Positions 1 through 6,945 of a stretch of DNA of 13,300 nt are shown here, piece after piece. The stretch is from an uncultured Selenomonadaceae bacterium (GTDB taxonomy: Bacteria > Bacillota > Negativicutes > Selenomonadales > Selenomonadaceae), in contig CAJOKY010000031.1 in assembly GCA_905235425.1 (NCBI GenBank), positions 1-13,300 on the forward strand, given 5' to 3'. The translations under genes were made by a program, and so were the position numbers. The notes below the pieces were generated by a model. The model saw nothing but the letters and a program-made list of their open reading frames with translations. It did no database searches and had not been told where the DNA came from. Within the stretch, counting starts at the first letter, position 1, and every line of letters starts with the position of its first letter.

Positions 1-471
1 ATTTTCAAGCAAAGTGATTCAAGCGACGCCTTCTTAGGTATTGGCAGGAGTGACATAAGCGTCCTTAAAGCCGTACAACAGGCGATTGAAAGCCCGCTCA
101 TTGAAAGAAGTTTGGACGGCGCACGCGGCATTATTATAAACATTACCGGCGACGATAATTTAAGCCTTTACGACGTGAACGAAGCGACGGAATTTATTTA
201 CAGCAGGACTGATGAAGACGTTAATTTAATTCTCGGCGTTGTCACTGATAATTCATTGGAAGGCACGGTTCAGGCTACGATTATCGCTACAAATTTTATT
301 GACAGTCTTGCAATGAAGTCACCTAAGATTGAAACGCCTAAAACTGCACCGGCTGTAGCACGCGGCTTTAATTTAGATGTCCCCGTAATTCCGCGACGCG
401 GCGGCAACAGAAATAATGTTATTCCCGCGTTTTCGATTTTTGGTTCGAGGAATAATAATGATGAACAATGA
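1..471 (+). CDS. ftsZ: Cell division protein FtsZ, 3' part
   Basis: The frame is open from base 1, so the N-terminal GTP-binding half lies outside the window; 156 residues are visible. FtsZ is the tubulin-like GTPase that forms the division ring at midcell. The visible part matches the FtsZ C-terminal half: a GIG segment near residue 13, then AVQQAIESPLIE followed by LDGARGIIINITG, then NLSLYDVNEA and DVNLILGVV, ending in the VQATIIAT strand. A disordered linker rich in proline and threonine follows. The extreme C terminus has IPAF, like the start of the usual partner-binding DIPxFLR peptide, but continues SIFGSRNNNDEQ instead of the usual basic LRxR; this tail is odd. The last 14 bases overlap tcdA, which suggests translational coupling. 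Very sure of the family; an FtsZ paralogue cannot be excluded without the N-terminal half. Confidence 0.93.
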   Translation: MFKQSDSSDAFLGIGRSDISVLKAVQQAIESPLIERSLDGARGIIINITGDDNLSLYDVNEATEFIYSRTDEDVNLILGVVTDNSLEGTVQATIIATNFIDSLAMKSPKIETPKTAPAVARGFNLDVPVIPRRGGNRNNVIPAFSIFGSRNNNDEQ

Positions 472-1168
472 CGCATTTGACAGAATAAAACGGCTTATCG
501 GCGCTGAAAATTTTTCAAAGTTACATTCGGCGACGGTAGCGATTTTCGGCATTGGCGGTGTCGGTTCATTTACGACAGAGGCGTTGGCGCGCTCTGGTAT
601 CGGTCATTTGATTTTAATCGACAAAGACAATGTGGACGTGACAAATATAAATCGCCAAATTCACGCGCTTAACTCGACAATCGGCAAGTCGAAAGTTGAA
701 ATTATGCGCAGTAGAATTTTGGATATAAATCCTTCCGCGCAGGTTGACGCCATACAAAAATTTTATCTGCCGGACGAAAATGCCGACAGCTTTTTTATTT
801 GCCGATATGACTACGTTGTTGATGCGATTGACACGATAACCGCGAAAATAAATCTTGCCGCAGAATGTCAACGCAGAAATATTCCGCTCATAAGCAGTAT
901 GGGGGCGGGAAATAAGCTTGACCCCACGCGTTTTAAAGTTGCCGACATTTTTAAAACGTCAACAGACCCCGTCGCAAAAGTTATGCGTAAAAAATTAAAA
1001 GAATTGGGCATAAAAAATTTGAAGTGCGTTTATTCGGACGAAGTGCCGCGCAGTATTGACAAAGGAGATTTAACCGGCAAGGTGATCGGTTCAACGGCGT
1101 TTGTACCTTCCGTAGCCGGATTGATTATCGCGGCTGAAGTCGTGAAAGATTTACTCAACATCGCCTAG
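458..1168 (+). CDS. tcdA: TcdA-type tRNA threonylcarbamoyladenosine dehydratase (E1/ThiF fold)
   Basis: Probable ATP-dependent enzyme that cyclises t6A37 of tRNA to ct6A (CsdL/YgdL family). The 236-residue protein is a single ThiF/E1 adenylation domain: glycine-rich nucleotide loop GIGGVGS at about residues 31-37, acidic DKDNVD at 55-60, and NINRQ at 63-67, whose arginine contacts ATP in E1 enzymes. The segment GAGNKLDPTRFKVADI followed by DPVAKVMRKKLK and a CVYSDE motif is characteristic of TcdA rather than MoeB or ThiF, and the zinc CxxC pairs of MoeB/ThiF are not seen. The start is chosen at 458 (or the adjacent ATG at 461), because GAGG at 447-450 is well spaced; an upstream in-frame ATG at 416 would extend 14 residues inside ftsZ and lacks support. 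It overlaps ftsZ by 14 bases. Confidence 0.9.
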   Translation: MMNNDAFDRIKRLIGAENFSKLHSATVAIFGIGGVGSFTTEALARSGIGHLILIDKDNVDVTNINRQIHALNSTIGKSKVEIMRSRILDINPSAQVDAIQKFYLPDENADSFFICRYDYVVDAIDTITAKINLAAECQRRNIPLISSMGAGNKLDPTRFKVADIFKTSTDPVAKVMRKKLKELGIKNLKCVYSDEVPRSIDKGDLTGKVIGSTAFVPSVAGLIIAAEVVKDLLNIA

Positions 1169-1210
1169 TTAGAATTACGCATGCTATTTTTTTGTGCCGT
1201 ACAATCGCTT

Positions 1211-1216
1211 TATAAT
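1211..1216 (+). promoter_or_regulatory. Candidate -10 box for rfaE1
   Basis: A perfect TATAAT lies in the 108-base gap between tcdA and rfaE1, 60 bases before the TTG start. The -35 position, 17 bases upstream, is only a T-run (1188-1193), so the match is one-sided and the promoter is tentative. Confidence 0.3.
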
Positions 1217-1276
1217 GTGAAAAATTTTTTCTAAAATAAAATAAAAAAATTCGTACAAAGTTTTGGAGGATAAATT

Positions 1277-2254
1277 TTGCATAACGAACTGAAAAATTTT
1301 ATATTGAACGGCATAAGCGCTTGTAAAGTTTTGGTAGTCGGCGACGTTATGTTGGATAAATATTATTTCGGTGAGGTAACGCGCATTTCGCCGGAAGCGC
1401 CTGTACCGATAAATCACGTGACTAAGGTTAAGGAGACATTGGGCGGCGCGGCTAACGTTGCGCATAATTTATCGTTACTGGGCTGTAAAACTTCACTGAT
1501 ATCACAGATAGGCAGGGAAAATCACGGCGACGTTTTCTTAAAAAAGTTGAATAAGTGCGGCGTTGACGGTTCAAAAATTCTCCGCGCAGATAAACCTACC
1601 ACTACAAAAATTCGCGTCATAAGCGGTCATCAGCAAATGCTACGGCTTGACTTTGAAGACACAAAGGAAATTGACGGGGACGACGCCGAAATTTTTTTGC
1701 GCAATGTCTTTGAAGAGATTGAAAATGTTGACGCGGTGATAATTTCTGACTATGGCAAGGGCATTTGCACCGAAGATGTTTGCAGTAAAATTATTCGGCA
1801 GTGTCGCCGCACTAAAAAAATCGTCACCGTTGATCCGAAAGGCGACGATTGGTCAAAGTATCACGACGCAAATTTTATCACGCCGAATTTGAAAGAGTTA
1901 AACGCGATTTTGCCGAAAAAAATTTCCAATGCCGATGATGAAGTTGAGAAATCTGCGCGGCATGTTATCGACGAATTTAATTTGGACGGGCTTGTAGTTA
2001 CTCGCTCGGCAGAAGGGTTGACGTTGGTACAAGGCGAAAACGTTTCACATATACGCGCCCACGCGCAGGAGGTTTTTGATGTATCCGGCGCAGGTGACAC
2101 GGTAATTGCTGTGTTCACATTGGCATTGGCAGGCGGCATTGATTCAGCTAAGGCGGCGTACCTTGCCAACGTTGCGGCAGGTGTAGTAGTCGCTAAGGTC
2201 GGTACCTACGCAGTAAGCAACGACGAACTTTTAGCCGCATTGGAAAAATCTTGA
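1277..2254 (+). CDS. rfaE1: D-glycero-beta-D-manno-heptose-7-phosphate kinase (RfaE1/HldA domain)
   Basis: PfkB/ribokinase-family kinase that phosphorylates heptose 7-phosphate at C1 in the ADP-heptose pathway for the LPS inner core; this implies an outer membrane. The 325 residues correspond to the kinase half only. E. coli HldE (about 477 residues) carries an added adenylyltransferase domain that is absent here. Visible motifs are GDVMLDKYYFG near residues 22-32, RISPEAPVPI, GGAAN at 56-60, DYGKGICT, VDPKGDDWSKY, TPNLKEL, and the PfkB signature DVSGAGDT at 268-275 with the catalytic base at D274. The start is TTG at 1277, set by GGAGG at 1265-1269. The stop overlaps the ATG of the following permease. 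The adenylyltransferase partner (rfaE2) is not in the window. Confidence 0.93.
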   Translation: MHNELKNFILNGISACKVLVVGDVMLDKYYFGEVTRISPEAPVPINHVTKVKETLGGAANVAHNLSLLGCKTSLISQIGRENHGDVFLKKLNKCGVDGSKILRADKPTTTKIRVISGHQQMLRLDFEDTKEIDGDDAEIFLRNVFEEIENVDAVIISDYGKGICTEDVCSKIIRQCRRTKKIVTVDPKGDDWSKYHDANFITPNLKELNAILPKKISNADDEVEKSARHVIDEFNLDGLVVTRSAEGLTLVQGENVSHIRAHAQEVFDVSGAGDTVIAVFTLALAGGIDSAKAAYLANVAAGVVVAKVGTYAVSNDELLAALEKS

Positions 2255-3225
2255 TGAAAATTTTTAAAATAATTTTATTTTCCGCACTTGCCGTTGCGGG
2301 ATTTTTTTTCAGCTTAGCAAACGGCTCGGTAGAAATAAGCGCGGTTGAAGTTTTTACAAATTTTTTCGCCGAAAGTGCATTGGACGAAACACGACGCCAA
2401 ATTTTAGAAAATATACGCCTGCCGCGAACAATCGCCGCAATGTTGGTCGGCATAAATTTAGCATTGTCCGGCGCGATACTTCAAGCTGTCATGAAAAATC
2501 CTTTGGCAGACCCGCACATAATCGGGATATCTTCCGGCGCGGGACTTTTCGGCATTTTTGTACTGCTGATATACGACGACGCGGGAACATTGATGACGCC
2601 TGCCGCATTTATCGGCGCGATGCTTGCCGCAATTTTAATTTACATTTTGGCGTGGAAAGACGGCATTAAACCAATACGAATAATTTTAGCCGGAGTGGCA
2701 GTCAGCGCATTTTTAGGCGCGGGAATTTCGGCGCTTTTAATCTTTCACAGCGAAAAGGTTCACGGCGCGTTAATGTGGATGGTCGGCGGCTTTTCAGCGC
2801 GTTCATGGACTCACGTTCAACTTTTATATCCCTACACAATCGTCGGCACGATTTTAACAATTTTATCTGCGCGGCATTTAAATATACTGCAACTTGGCGA
2901 CGAAGTGGCGAAGGGTTTAGGTCTGCGCGTACATTTGACGCGAACATTTTTAACGGCATTGGCGGCACTTTTGGCGGCGTCGGCTGTCTGTGTTGCGGGA
3001 TTATTGGGATTTGTCGGTTTAATAATTCCGCATACGGCAAGACTTTTAATTGGCTCGGACTACAGATTTTTACTTCCTGCAACGGCATTTTTAGGCGCGG
3101 CGGTTATAATTTTCAGCGACACTTTCGCACGGATAATTTTTGCGCCGATAGAATTGCCGGTCGGAATTTTAATGGCGGCATTGGGTGCGCCGTTTTTCTT
3201 GTACTTGTTGAGGCGTGAAATTTAA
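2254..3225 (+). CDS. FecCD-family ABC transporter permease (iron-siderophore/cobalamin type)
   Basis: Integral inner-membrane permease of the BtuC/FecD/FhuB family, which passes iron chelates or cobalamin handed over by a binding protein. The protein has 323 residues with about eight to ten hydrophobic segments. Family hallmarks are NPLADPHIIGISSGAG near residue 82-97, the MWMVGGFSARSW segment, GLGLRV before a helix (the coupling region that contacts the ATPase), and GFVGLIIPHTARLLIG near 250-265. The TGATG junction with rfaE1 couples translation; the adjacent upstream TTG at 2251 is the less likely start. No ATPase or substrate-binding protein gene is next to it, so it is an orphan in this window and its substrate cannot be told from the sequence. 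Confidence 0.9.
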   Translation: MKIFKIILFSALAVAGFFFSLANGSVEISAVEVFTNFFAESALDETRRQILENIRLPRTIAAMLVGINLALSGAILQAVMKNPLADPHIIGISSGAGLFGIFVLLIYDDAGTLMTPAAFIGAMLAAILIYILAWKDGIKPIRIILAGVAVSAFLGAGISALLIFHSEKVHGALMWMVGGFSARSWTHVQLLYPYTIVGTILTILSARHLNILQLGDEVAKGLGLRVHLTRTFLTALAALLAASAVCVAGLLGFVGLIIPHTARLLIGSDYRFLLPATAFLGAAVIIFSDTFARIIFAPIELPVGILMAALGAPFFLYLLRREI

Positions 3226-3252
3226 AATTTTTAATTCTTAATTCTTAATTAA
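3226..3252. repeat. AT-rich heptad repeat between convergent genes
   Basis: About three and a half copies of a TTCTTAA-like 7-base unit, ending in the palindrome TTAATTAA. It fills the whole gap between the stops of the FecCD permease and fliI. It may act as a weak bidirectional terminator, but no GC-containing stem is present. Confidence 0.5.
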
Positions 3253-4581
3253 TTAAACTGTAGCTTTGCCGGAAATGTTCACTAATTTTTTTATTGTATC
3301 TTCGTATTCGTCAACTTCATAAATATCTTGACATAAAAAGGCGTTAATCGCATCAATCTTCTGTATCGCGGCGTCAATGCGCTTGCTTGAGCCCTTGACA
3401 TAAGCGCCAATGTGAATCAAGTCCTCTGCGTCTTTGTAAACCGCCATAAGCGCACGCATATTTTGCGCGGCTTGCAAATGTTCCTTGCTTACAACTTCAT
3501 TCATAACACGGCTGACACTTGCCAAAACATCTATGGCGGGAAAATGATTCTGCGCGGCAATGGCGCGGCTTAAAACAATATGTCCGTCCAAAATTGAGCG
3601 TACGGCATCGGCAATGGGTTCATTCATATCATCGCCGTCAACCAATACTGTGTAAATGCCGGTGATAGATCCCTTGTCACTTGTACCGGCGCGTTCAAGA
3701 AGGCGTGGCAGTAATGCGAATACAGACGGCGTGTAGCCTCTTGTAGCAGGCGGCTCACCGATTGTCAATCCAACTTCACGCTGCGCCATTGCAAAACGCG
3801 TAACCGAATCCATCATAAAAATAACTTTATGCCCTTTGTCACGGAAATATTCGGCAATAGCGGTAGCCGTCATAGCACCCTTGATTCTGACAAGCGCCGG
3901 TTGGTCGGACGTTGCAACAACTACGACAGCACGCTTTAAACCCTCTTCGCCTAAATCACGTTCGATAAAGTCACGTACCTCGCGCCCGCGTTCACCGATT
4001 AACGCAATAACGCTGATATCGGCTTCAGTGTTTCGCGCTATCATTGAAAGAAGGGTAGATTTGCCTACGCCGGAACCTGCCATAATGCCGATACGCTGAC
4101 CGTCGCCCATAGTTATCAAGCCGTCAATCGCGCGTACTCCTACATAAAGTGATTCGCTGATTCGCGGTCGTGTTAAAGGCGGAGGCGGCGGCGCTTGCAA
4201 AGGATATTCTTCTTTCGTCATTAAAGGACCTAAGCCGTCCATAGGATTGCCTAAACCGTCAAGCACTCTGCCTAAAAGTTCGTCGCTTACTTTTACCTGC
4301 AACATTTTCTGCGCGGCAACGACTTCACAGCCGGGACCTACGCCGCGCATTTCACCTACCGGCATTAACATTACAAAGCCTTGACGAAAACCGACTACCT
4401 CTGCAGGTATCGGCGGATCGCTCTTTTTTTTCGGATAAATGTAACAAAGTTCACCCACGCTTACAGTAGGTCCCTGCGTCTCGATAACCAATCCTACAAT
4501 TTGTGTAACTTTTCCCGTGAGTTTAATCGTTTTGCATTCTTCTATTGCGTTAATGTATTTCTGCAGATTGATATCAATCAA
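3253..4581 (-). CDS. fliI: Flagellum-specific export ATPase FliI
   Basis: Hexameric ATPase at the cytoplasmic base of the flagellar type III export apparatus, related to the F1 beta subunit. With the TTG start at 4581 it has 442 residues, normal for FliI. Visible are an N-terminal beta-barrel (residues 20-95) and EYPLQAPPPPPLTR before the ATPase core. The Walker A GSGVGKST is at 169-176, GERGREV at 196-202, and the Walker B VIFMMDSVTRFA at 253-264. EPPATRGYTPSVFALLPRLLERAG and the C-terminal SKEHLQAAQ region follow. The start is fixed by AGGAGG (complement of 4591-4596) nine bases upstream; an in-frame ATG at 4632 has no such support. A virulence-type SctN is the alternative, but nothing here points to an injectisome. 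It is unusually isolated: neither fliH nor fliJ flanks it. Confidence 0.93.
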   Translation of the reverse strand: MIDINLQKYINAIEECKTIKLTGKVTQIVGLVIETQGPTVSVGELCYIYPKKKSDPPIPAEVVGFRQGFVMLMPVGEMRGVGPGCEVVAAQKMLQVKVSDELLGRVLDGLGNPMDGLGPLMTKEEYPLQAPPPPPLTRPRISESLYVGVRAIDGLITMGDGQRIGIMAGSGVGKSTLLSMIARNTEADISVIALIGERGREVRDFIERDLGEEGLKRAVVVVATSDQPALVRIKGAMTATAIAEYFRDKGHKVIFMMDSVTRFAMAQREVGLTIGEPPATRGYTPSVFALLPRLLERAGTSDKGSITGIYTVLVDGDDMNEPIADAVRSILDGHIVLSRAIAAQNHFPAIDVLASVSRVMNEVVSKEHLQAAQNMRALMAVYKDAEDLIHIGAYVKGSSKRIDAAIQKIDAINAFLCQDIYEVDEYEDTIKKLVNISGKATV

Positions 4582-4810
4582 AATTTTTATCCTCCTTTCA
4601 TCAGCTACTTGATAACGTATAATCGCTAACAACTTTCACTTCGTAGCCGCAGGCTATGTTTATTTTTTCAGACAAGAATTTTCTTAACTTGATTTTTCAC
4701 ACACTTTTTTTGACGATATTTTAATATTAACTCAAGACAAAAACAAGTAGGATCGATTCATCCTATCACTTATAGAAGGAGAAATTTTGCCGAATTTGGG
4801 ATAAATATTT

Positions 4811-4906
4811 TAGGGAGTAGGGAGTAGGGAACAGGGAGCAGTATTTTTACTACTAACTACTGACTACTAACTATTCACTAACTCACTACTCACTATTTAC
4901 TACTAA
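4811..4906. repeat. Heptad repeat pair in opposite orientations
   Basis: The left half (4811-4842) is TAGGGAG, TAGGGAG, TAGGGAA, CAGGGAG, CAG. The right half (about 4849-4906) is a row of 7-base units such as ACTACTA, ACTACTG, ACTACTA, ACTATTC, CACTACT, CACTATT, which on the other strand read as TAGTAGT-like units. The halves are related in inverted orientation and could form an imperfect hairpin. The 7-base period is held in both halves. Confidence 0.8.
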
Positions 4907-4924
4907 CCACATTTCGGCTATACT
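4896..4924 (+). promoter_or_regulatory. Candidate sigma-A promoter for the dapF operon
   Basis: TTTACT (4896-4901), a 17-base spacer, then TATACT (4919-4924). The predicted transcript would begin about 15 bases before the TTG start of dapF, just ahead of the AAAGGAG site. The -35 box lies inside the heptad repeat. The match is moderate. Confidence 0.35.
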
Positions 4925-4945
4925 TTTGCAAAAGGAGATGACATA

Positions 4946-5758
4946 TTGAAAAATTTTGAGAAATGGCAAGGTTGCGGCAATGACTTTGTGATAATCGACA
5001 GCCGCATCGACGGTGAAATTGATTCGCCGGAAAAAATTTCGCGTATTTGCGACAGGCATTTTGGCATTGGCGCTGACGGCGTCATTTACGTTTTAAATTC
5101 CGACGTTGCAGAAGTGCGTATGAGAATTTTTAATGCTGACGGCTCGGAAGCGGAAATGTGCGGTAACGGTATTCGTTGCTTTACAAAATTTCTGCTTGAC
5201 GGCAGAGATAAAACTAATTTAAGCGTTGAAACAGGCGCCGGCATTTTGAAAATGAATCTGCGCGGAAATCTTGTAACCGTTGATATGGGTGAACCTATTT
5301 TGGACGCGGCTAAAATTCCGGTAGCAGGTTACGGCAACAATCGCGTTATTAATGAATCAATCGAAGTTGACGGCAAAAATTTTAAAATGACATGCGTTTC
5401 AATGGGAAATCCCCACTGTGTAATTTTTGTGGACGATTTAAGCGAAATTAATTTGTCTGAAATCGGTCCTAAGGTTGAGTGTCACAAAATTTTTCCCAAG
5501 CACGTCAACGCGGAATTTGTTCAAGTAATCGGTGAAAATAAATTGCGTATGCGTGTTTGGGAGCGCGGCAGTGGAATTACTCTTGCCTGCGGTACCGGTG
5601 CTTGTGCAACTGCGGTTGCCGCAAATCTTAACGGCTTGACTAAAAATTATTCTTCAGTTATCCTTGACGGCGGCACTCTGCAAATTGATTGGCGCGATGA
5701 TAATCATATTTTTATGACCGGCGCGGCTGAAAAAGTTTTTGAAGGTAATTTTATTTAA
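4946..5758 (+). CDS. dapF: Diaminopimelate epimerase DapF
   Basis: Cytoplasmic PLP-independent racemase converting LL- to meso-diaminopimelate, the precursor of lysine and of the peptidoglycan cross-linking residue. The 270-residue length is normal. Both catalytic cysteines are present: C72 in ADGSEAEMCGNGIRCF and C215 in GSGITLACGTGAC. The N-terminal KWQGCGNDFVIID substrate loop and MGNPHCVIFVDD are also typical. The start is TTG at 4946, preceded by AAAGGAG at 4931-4937. It is the first gene of a tight plus-strand operon with remA, gmk, rpoZ and coaBC; remA begins 15 bases after its stop. Confidence 0.95.
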   Translation: MKNFEKWQGCGNDFVIIDSRIDGEIDSPEKISRICDRHFGIGADGVIYVLNSDVAEVRMRIFNADGSEAEMCGNGIRCFTKFLLDGRDKTNLSVETGAGILKMNLRGNLVTVDMGEPILDAAKIPVAGYGNNRVINESIEVDGKNFKMTCVSMGNPHCVIFVDDLSEINLSEIGPKVECHKIFPKHVNAEFVQVIGENKLRMRVWERGSGITLACGTGACATAVAANLNGLTKNYSSVILDGGTLQIDWRDDNHIFMTGAAEKVFEGNFI

Positions 5759-5773
5759 TGAAGGTGAATTTTT

Positions 5774-6106
5774 ATGGCTAAAATGGTAAACGTAGGTTTC
5801 GGAAATGTCATTTCGGCTGACAGAATTATTGCAATTATGACGCCGGATGCGGCGCAGACAAAGCGCATGGTCGCTCATGCTAAGCAAGAGCATACTTTTA
5901 TTGACGCAACGCACGGACGCCGTACCCGCGCAGTTATCGTTATGGATAACGGTGCTATCATTGTTTCCGGTCTTATGCCTGTCACAATCGGCGATCGTGT
6001 GACTCGTAATGCCGTGAATATGATTAAAGAACTTAATGAAAAAGGTGATAAGTTTGACGAAGAGGGGCTTGTTGACGGTAATATCGGGGGCAAGCGGCAC
6101 GGGTAA
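5774..6106 (+). CDS. remA: RemA-family (DUF370) regulator with extended C terminus
   Basis: RemA is a DNA-binding regulator of biofilm matrix and osmoprotection genes in Bacillus; the family is widespread in Firmicutes directly before gmk. The sequence MVNVGFGNVISADRIIAIMTP, then IDATHGRRTRAVIVMDNGAIIVSG and the closing PVTIGDRV match the family over residues 4-78. The protein is 110 residues, longer than the usual 80-95. The extra tail (about residues 82-110) is polar, and its 3' coding end lies within the start of gmk (53-base overlap). ATG at 5774 is preceded by AAGGTG. A role in this organism is inferred only from the family and position. Confidence 0.88.
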   Translation: MAKMVNVGFGNVISADRIIAIMTPDAAQTKRMVAHAKQEHTFIDATHGRRTRAVIVMDNGAIIVSGLMPVTIGDRVTRNAVNMIKELNEKGDKFDEEGLVDGNIGGKRHG

Positions 6107-6662
6107 AGGCACTGTCTGTAAAAAGTTGCTTGACGAATTGCCGCAAATGTTTTACTCAATTTCTGCAACTACCCGCGCACCGCGTCCCGGCGAAGTCGAC
6201 GGCAAAGAATATTTTTTTATTACGACTGCGCAATTTAAAACGTGGCTTGACGAAGAAAAATTTTTGGAACACGCCGAAGTTTACGGGAATTTTTACGGTA
6301 CGCCTTCACATATCATTGAGGAGAAAAGAAATTCCGGCGTTGACGTGCTTTTAGAAATTGACGTGCAAGGTGCGCTTAACGTCATGAAAAAATGTCCCGA
6401 CGGCGTTTATATTTTCTTAATGCCGCCGTCACTTGATGAACTTTGTAACAGGATTAAAAATCGCGGTACTGAATCGCCGGAGGTTTTACAGCGCCGAATC
6501 AATGCCGCGACAAGTGAAATTGCCATGTTCAAAAAATATCAATACGTCGTTGTCAATGATACTGTTGATGCGGCGGTTGATAAAATTAAGGCGATAATTA
6601 CTGCCGAGCGTTGCAAGGTTGAAAAAAATTTGGCAGAGTTTGAACATTTTGCGACAAATTAA
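6054..6662 (+). CDS. gmk: Guanylate kinase
   Basis: Converts GMP and ATP to GDP and ADP in purine nucleotide synthesis. From the TTG at 6054 it has 202 residues, in line with the family. The P-loop SGASGTGKGT is at residues 11-20. The GMP-binding segment follows as ISATTRAPRPGEVDGKEYFFI, then FLEHAEVYGNFYGTP, and DVLLEIDVQGA with the conserved aspartate and glutamine. The RIKNRGTES lid and the closing YVVVNDTVDAAVDKI are also present. The chosen start gives the usual short KRGLLTVISG lead-in and has AAGGTG at 6042-6047; the in-frame ATG at 6036 is a possible alternative that would deepen the overlap with remA. Translation is probably coupled to remA. Confidence 0.94.
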   Translation: MTKRGLLTVISGASGTGKGTVCKKLLDELPQMFYSISATTRAPRPGEVDGKEYFFITTAQFKTWLDEEKFLEHAEVYGNFYGTPSHIIEEKRNSGVDVLLEIDVQGALNVMKKCPDGVYIFLMPPSLDELCNRIKNRGTESPEVLQRRINAATSEIAMFKKYQYVVVNDTVDAAVDKIKAIITAERCKVEKNLAEFEHFATN

Positions 6663-6681
6663 ATTAAAGGAGATAATTTAT

Positions 6682-6900
6682 TTGACTACAGGAACACCGA
6701 GCATGGTAAACCCTTCTACCGACGCCATGCTTAAAAAAATTTCCAGCCGTTATACTTTGGTAGTGCTTGCCTCGAAACGCGCACGCCAGCTTTTGACGGG
6801 GGCGCCTTGCCACGTGGAAAATCCTACCAACAAATTTGTGACAAACGCAATGGAAGAAATTTACGAAGGTAAAATCACTTACGCACAGCCTGAGAATTAG
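6682..6900 (+). CDS. rpoZ: RNA polymerase omega subunit
   Basis: Small subunit that helps assemble and stabilise beta-prime in RNA polymerase. The 72-residue product contains MVNPSTDAMLKKISSRYTLVVLASKRARQL, the diagnostic omega helix region, followed by NKFVTNAMEEIYEGKI, typical of short Firmicute omegas. The start is TTG at 6682, fixed by AAAGGAG at 6667-6673; the ATG at 6703 gives a more standard N terminus but has no ribosome site at the right distance. It lies 19 bases after gmk, in the conserved gmk-rpoZ-coaBC order. Confidence 0.92.
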   Translation: MTTGTPSMVNPSTDAMLKKISSRYTLVVLASKRARQLLTGAPCHVENPTNKFVTNAMEEIYEGKITYAQPEN

Positions 6901-6942
6901 GTTGTAGAGGGTAGAAGGTAGAGGGTAGAAAGTAGAGAGTAG
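6901..6942. repeat. (NNNGTAG)6 heptad repeat
   Basis: Six 7-base units ending in GTAG: GTTGTAG, AGGGTAG, AAGGTAG, AGGGTAG, AAAGTAG, AGAGTAG. They start directly after the rpoZ stop and end four bases before the coaBC start. The unit is the same as in the array at 8551-8582. Confidence 0.85.
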
Positions 6943-6945
6943 GAA

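Larger units (their letters stand above)
4582..4945. other. Divergent intergenic region between fliI and dapF
   Basis: This 364-base region separates the divergent starts of fliI and dapF. It contains a short hairpin (arms 4644-4648 and 4652-4656, GCA loop), a 6-bp hairpin (4748-4753 with 4760-4765), an AAGGAG site with a five-codon reading frame (4787-4804), the heptad repeats at 4811-4906, and a candidate dapF promoter. I see no tRNA, no known riboswitch and no confident fliI promoter on the minus strand. Confidence 0.6.

Noticed and set aside
1277..2254. Full bifunctional HldE
   Set aside because: The protein ends right after the PfkB kinase domain, and the following frame is a membrane permease, so the adenylyltransferase half is absent.
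2702..3088. A 128-codon minus-strand frame inside the FecCD permease gene
   Set aside because: It is a shadow of a conserved membrane protein in a GC-skewed codon context, with no recognisable motif or start signal.
3253..4581. F1 ATP synthase beta subunit or Rho as identity of the minus-strand ATPase
   Set aside because: The GSGVGKST loop, the EPPATRGYTPSVFALLPRLLER segment and the length match FliI/SctN; no ATP synthase genes are adjacent.
6901..6942. CRISPR array
   Set aside because: The units are 7 bases in direct tandem with no spacers, so this is a short tandem repeat.
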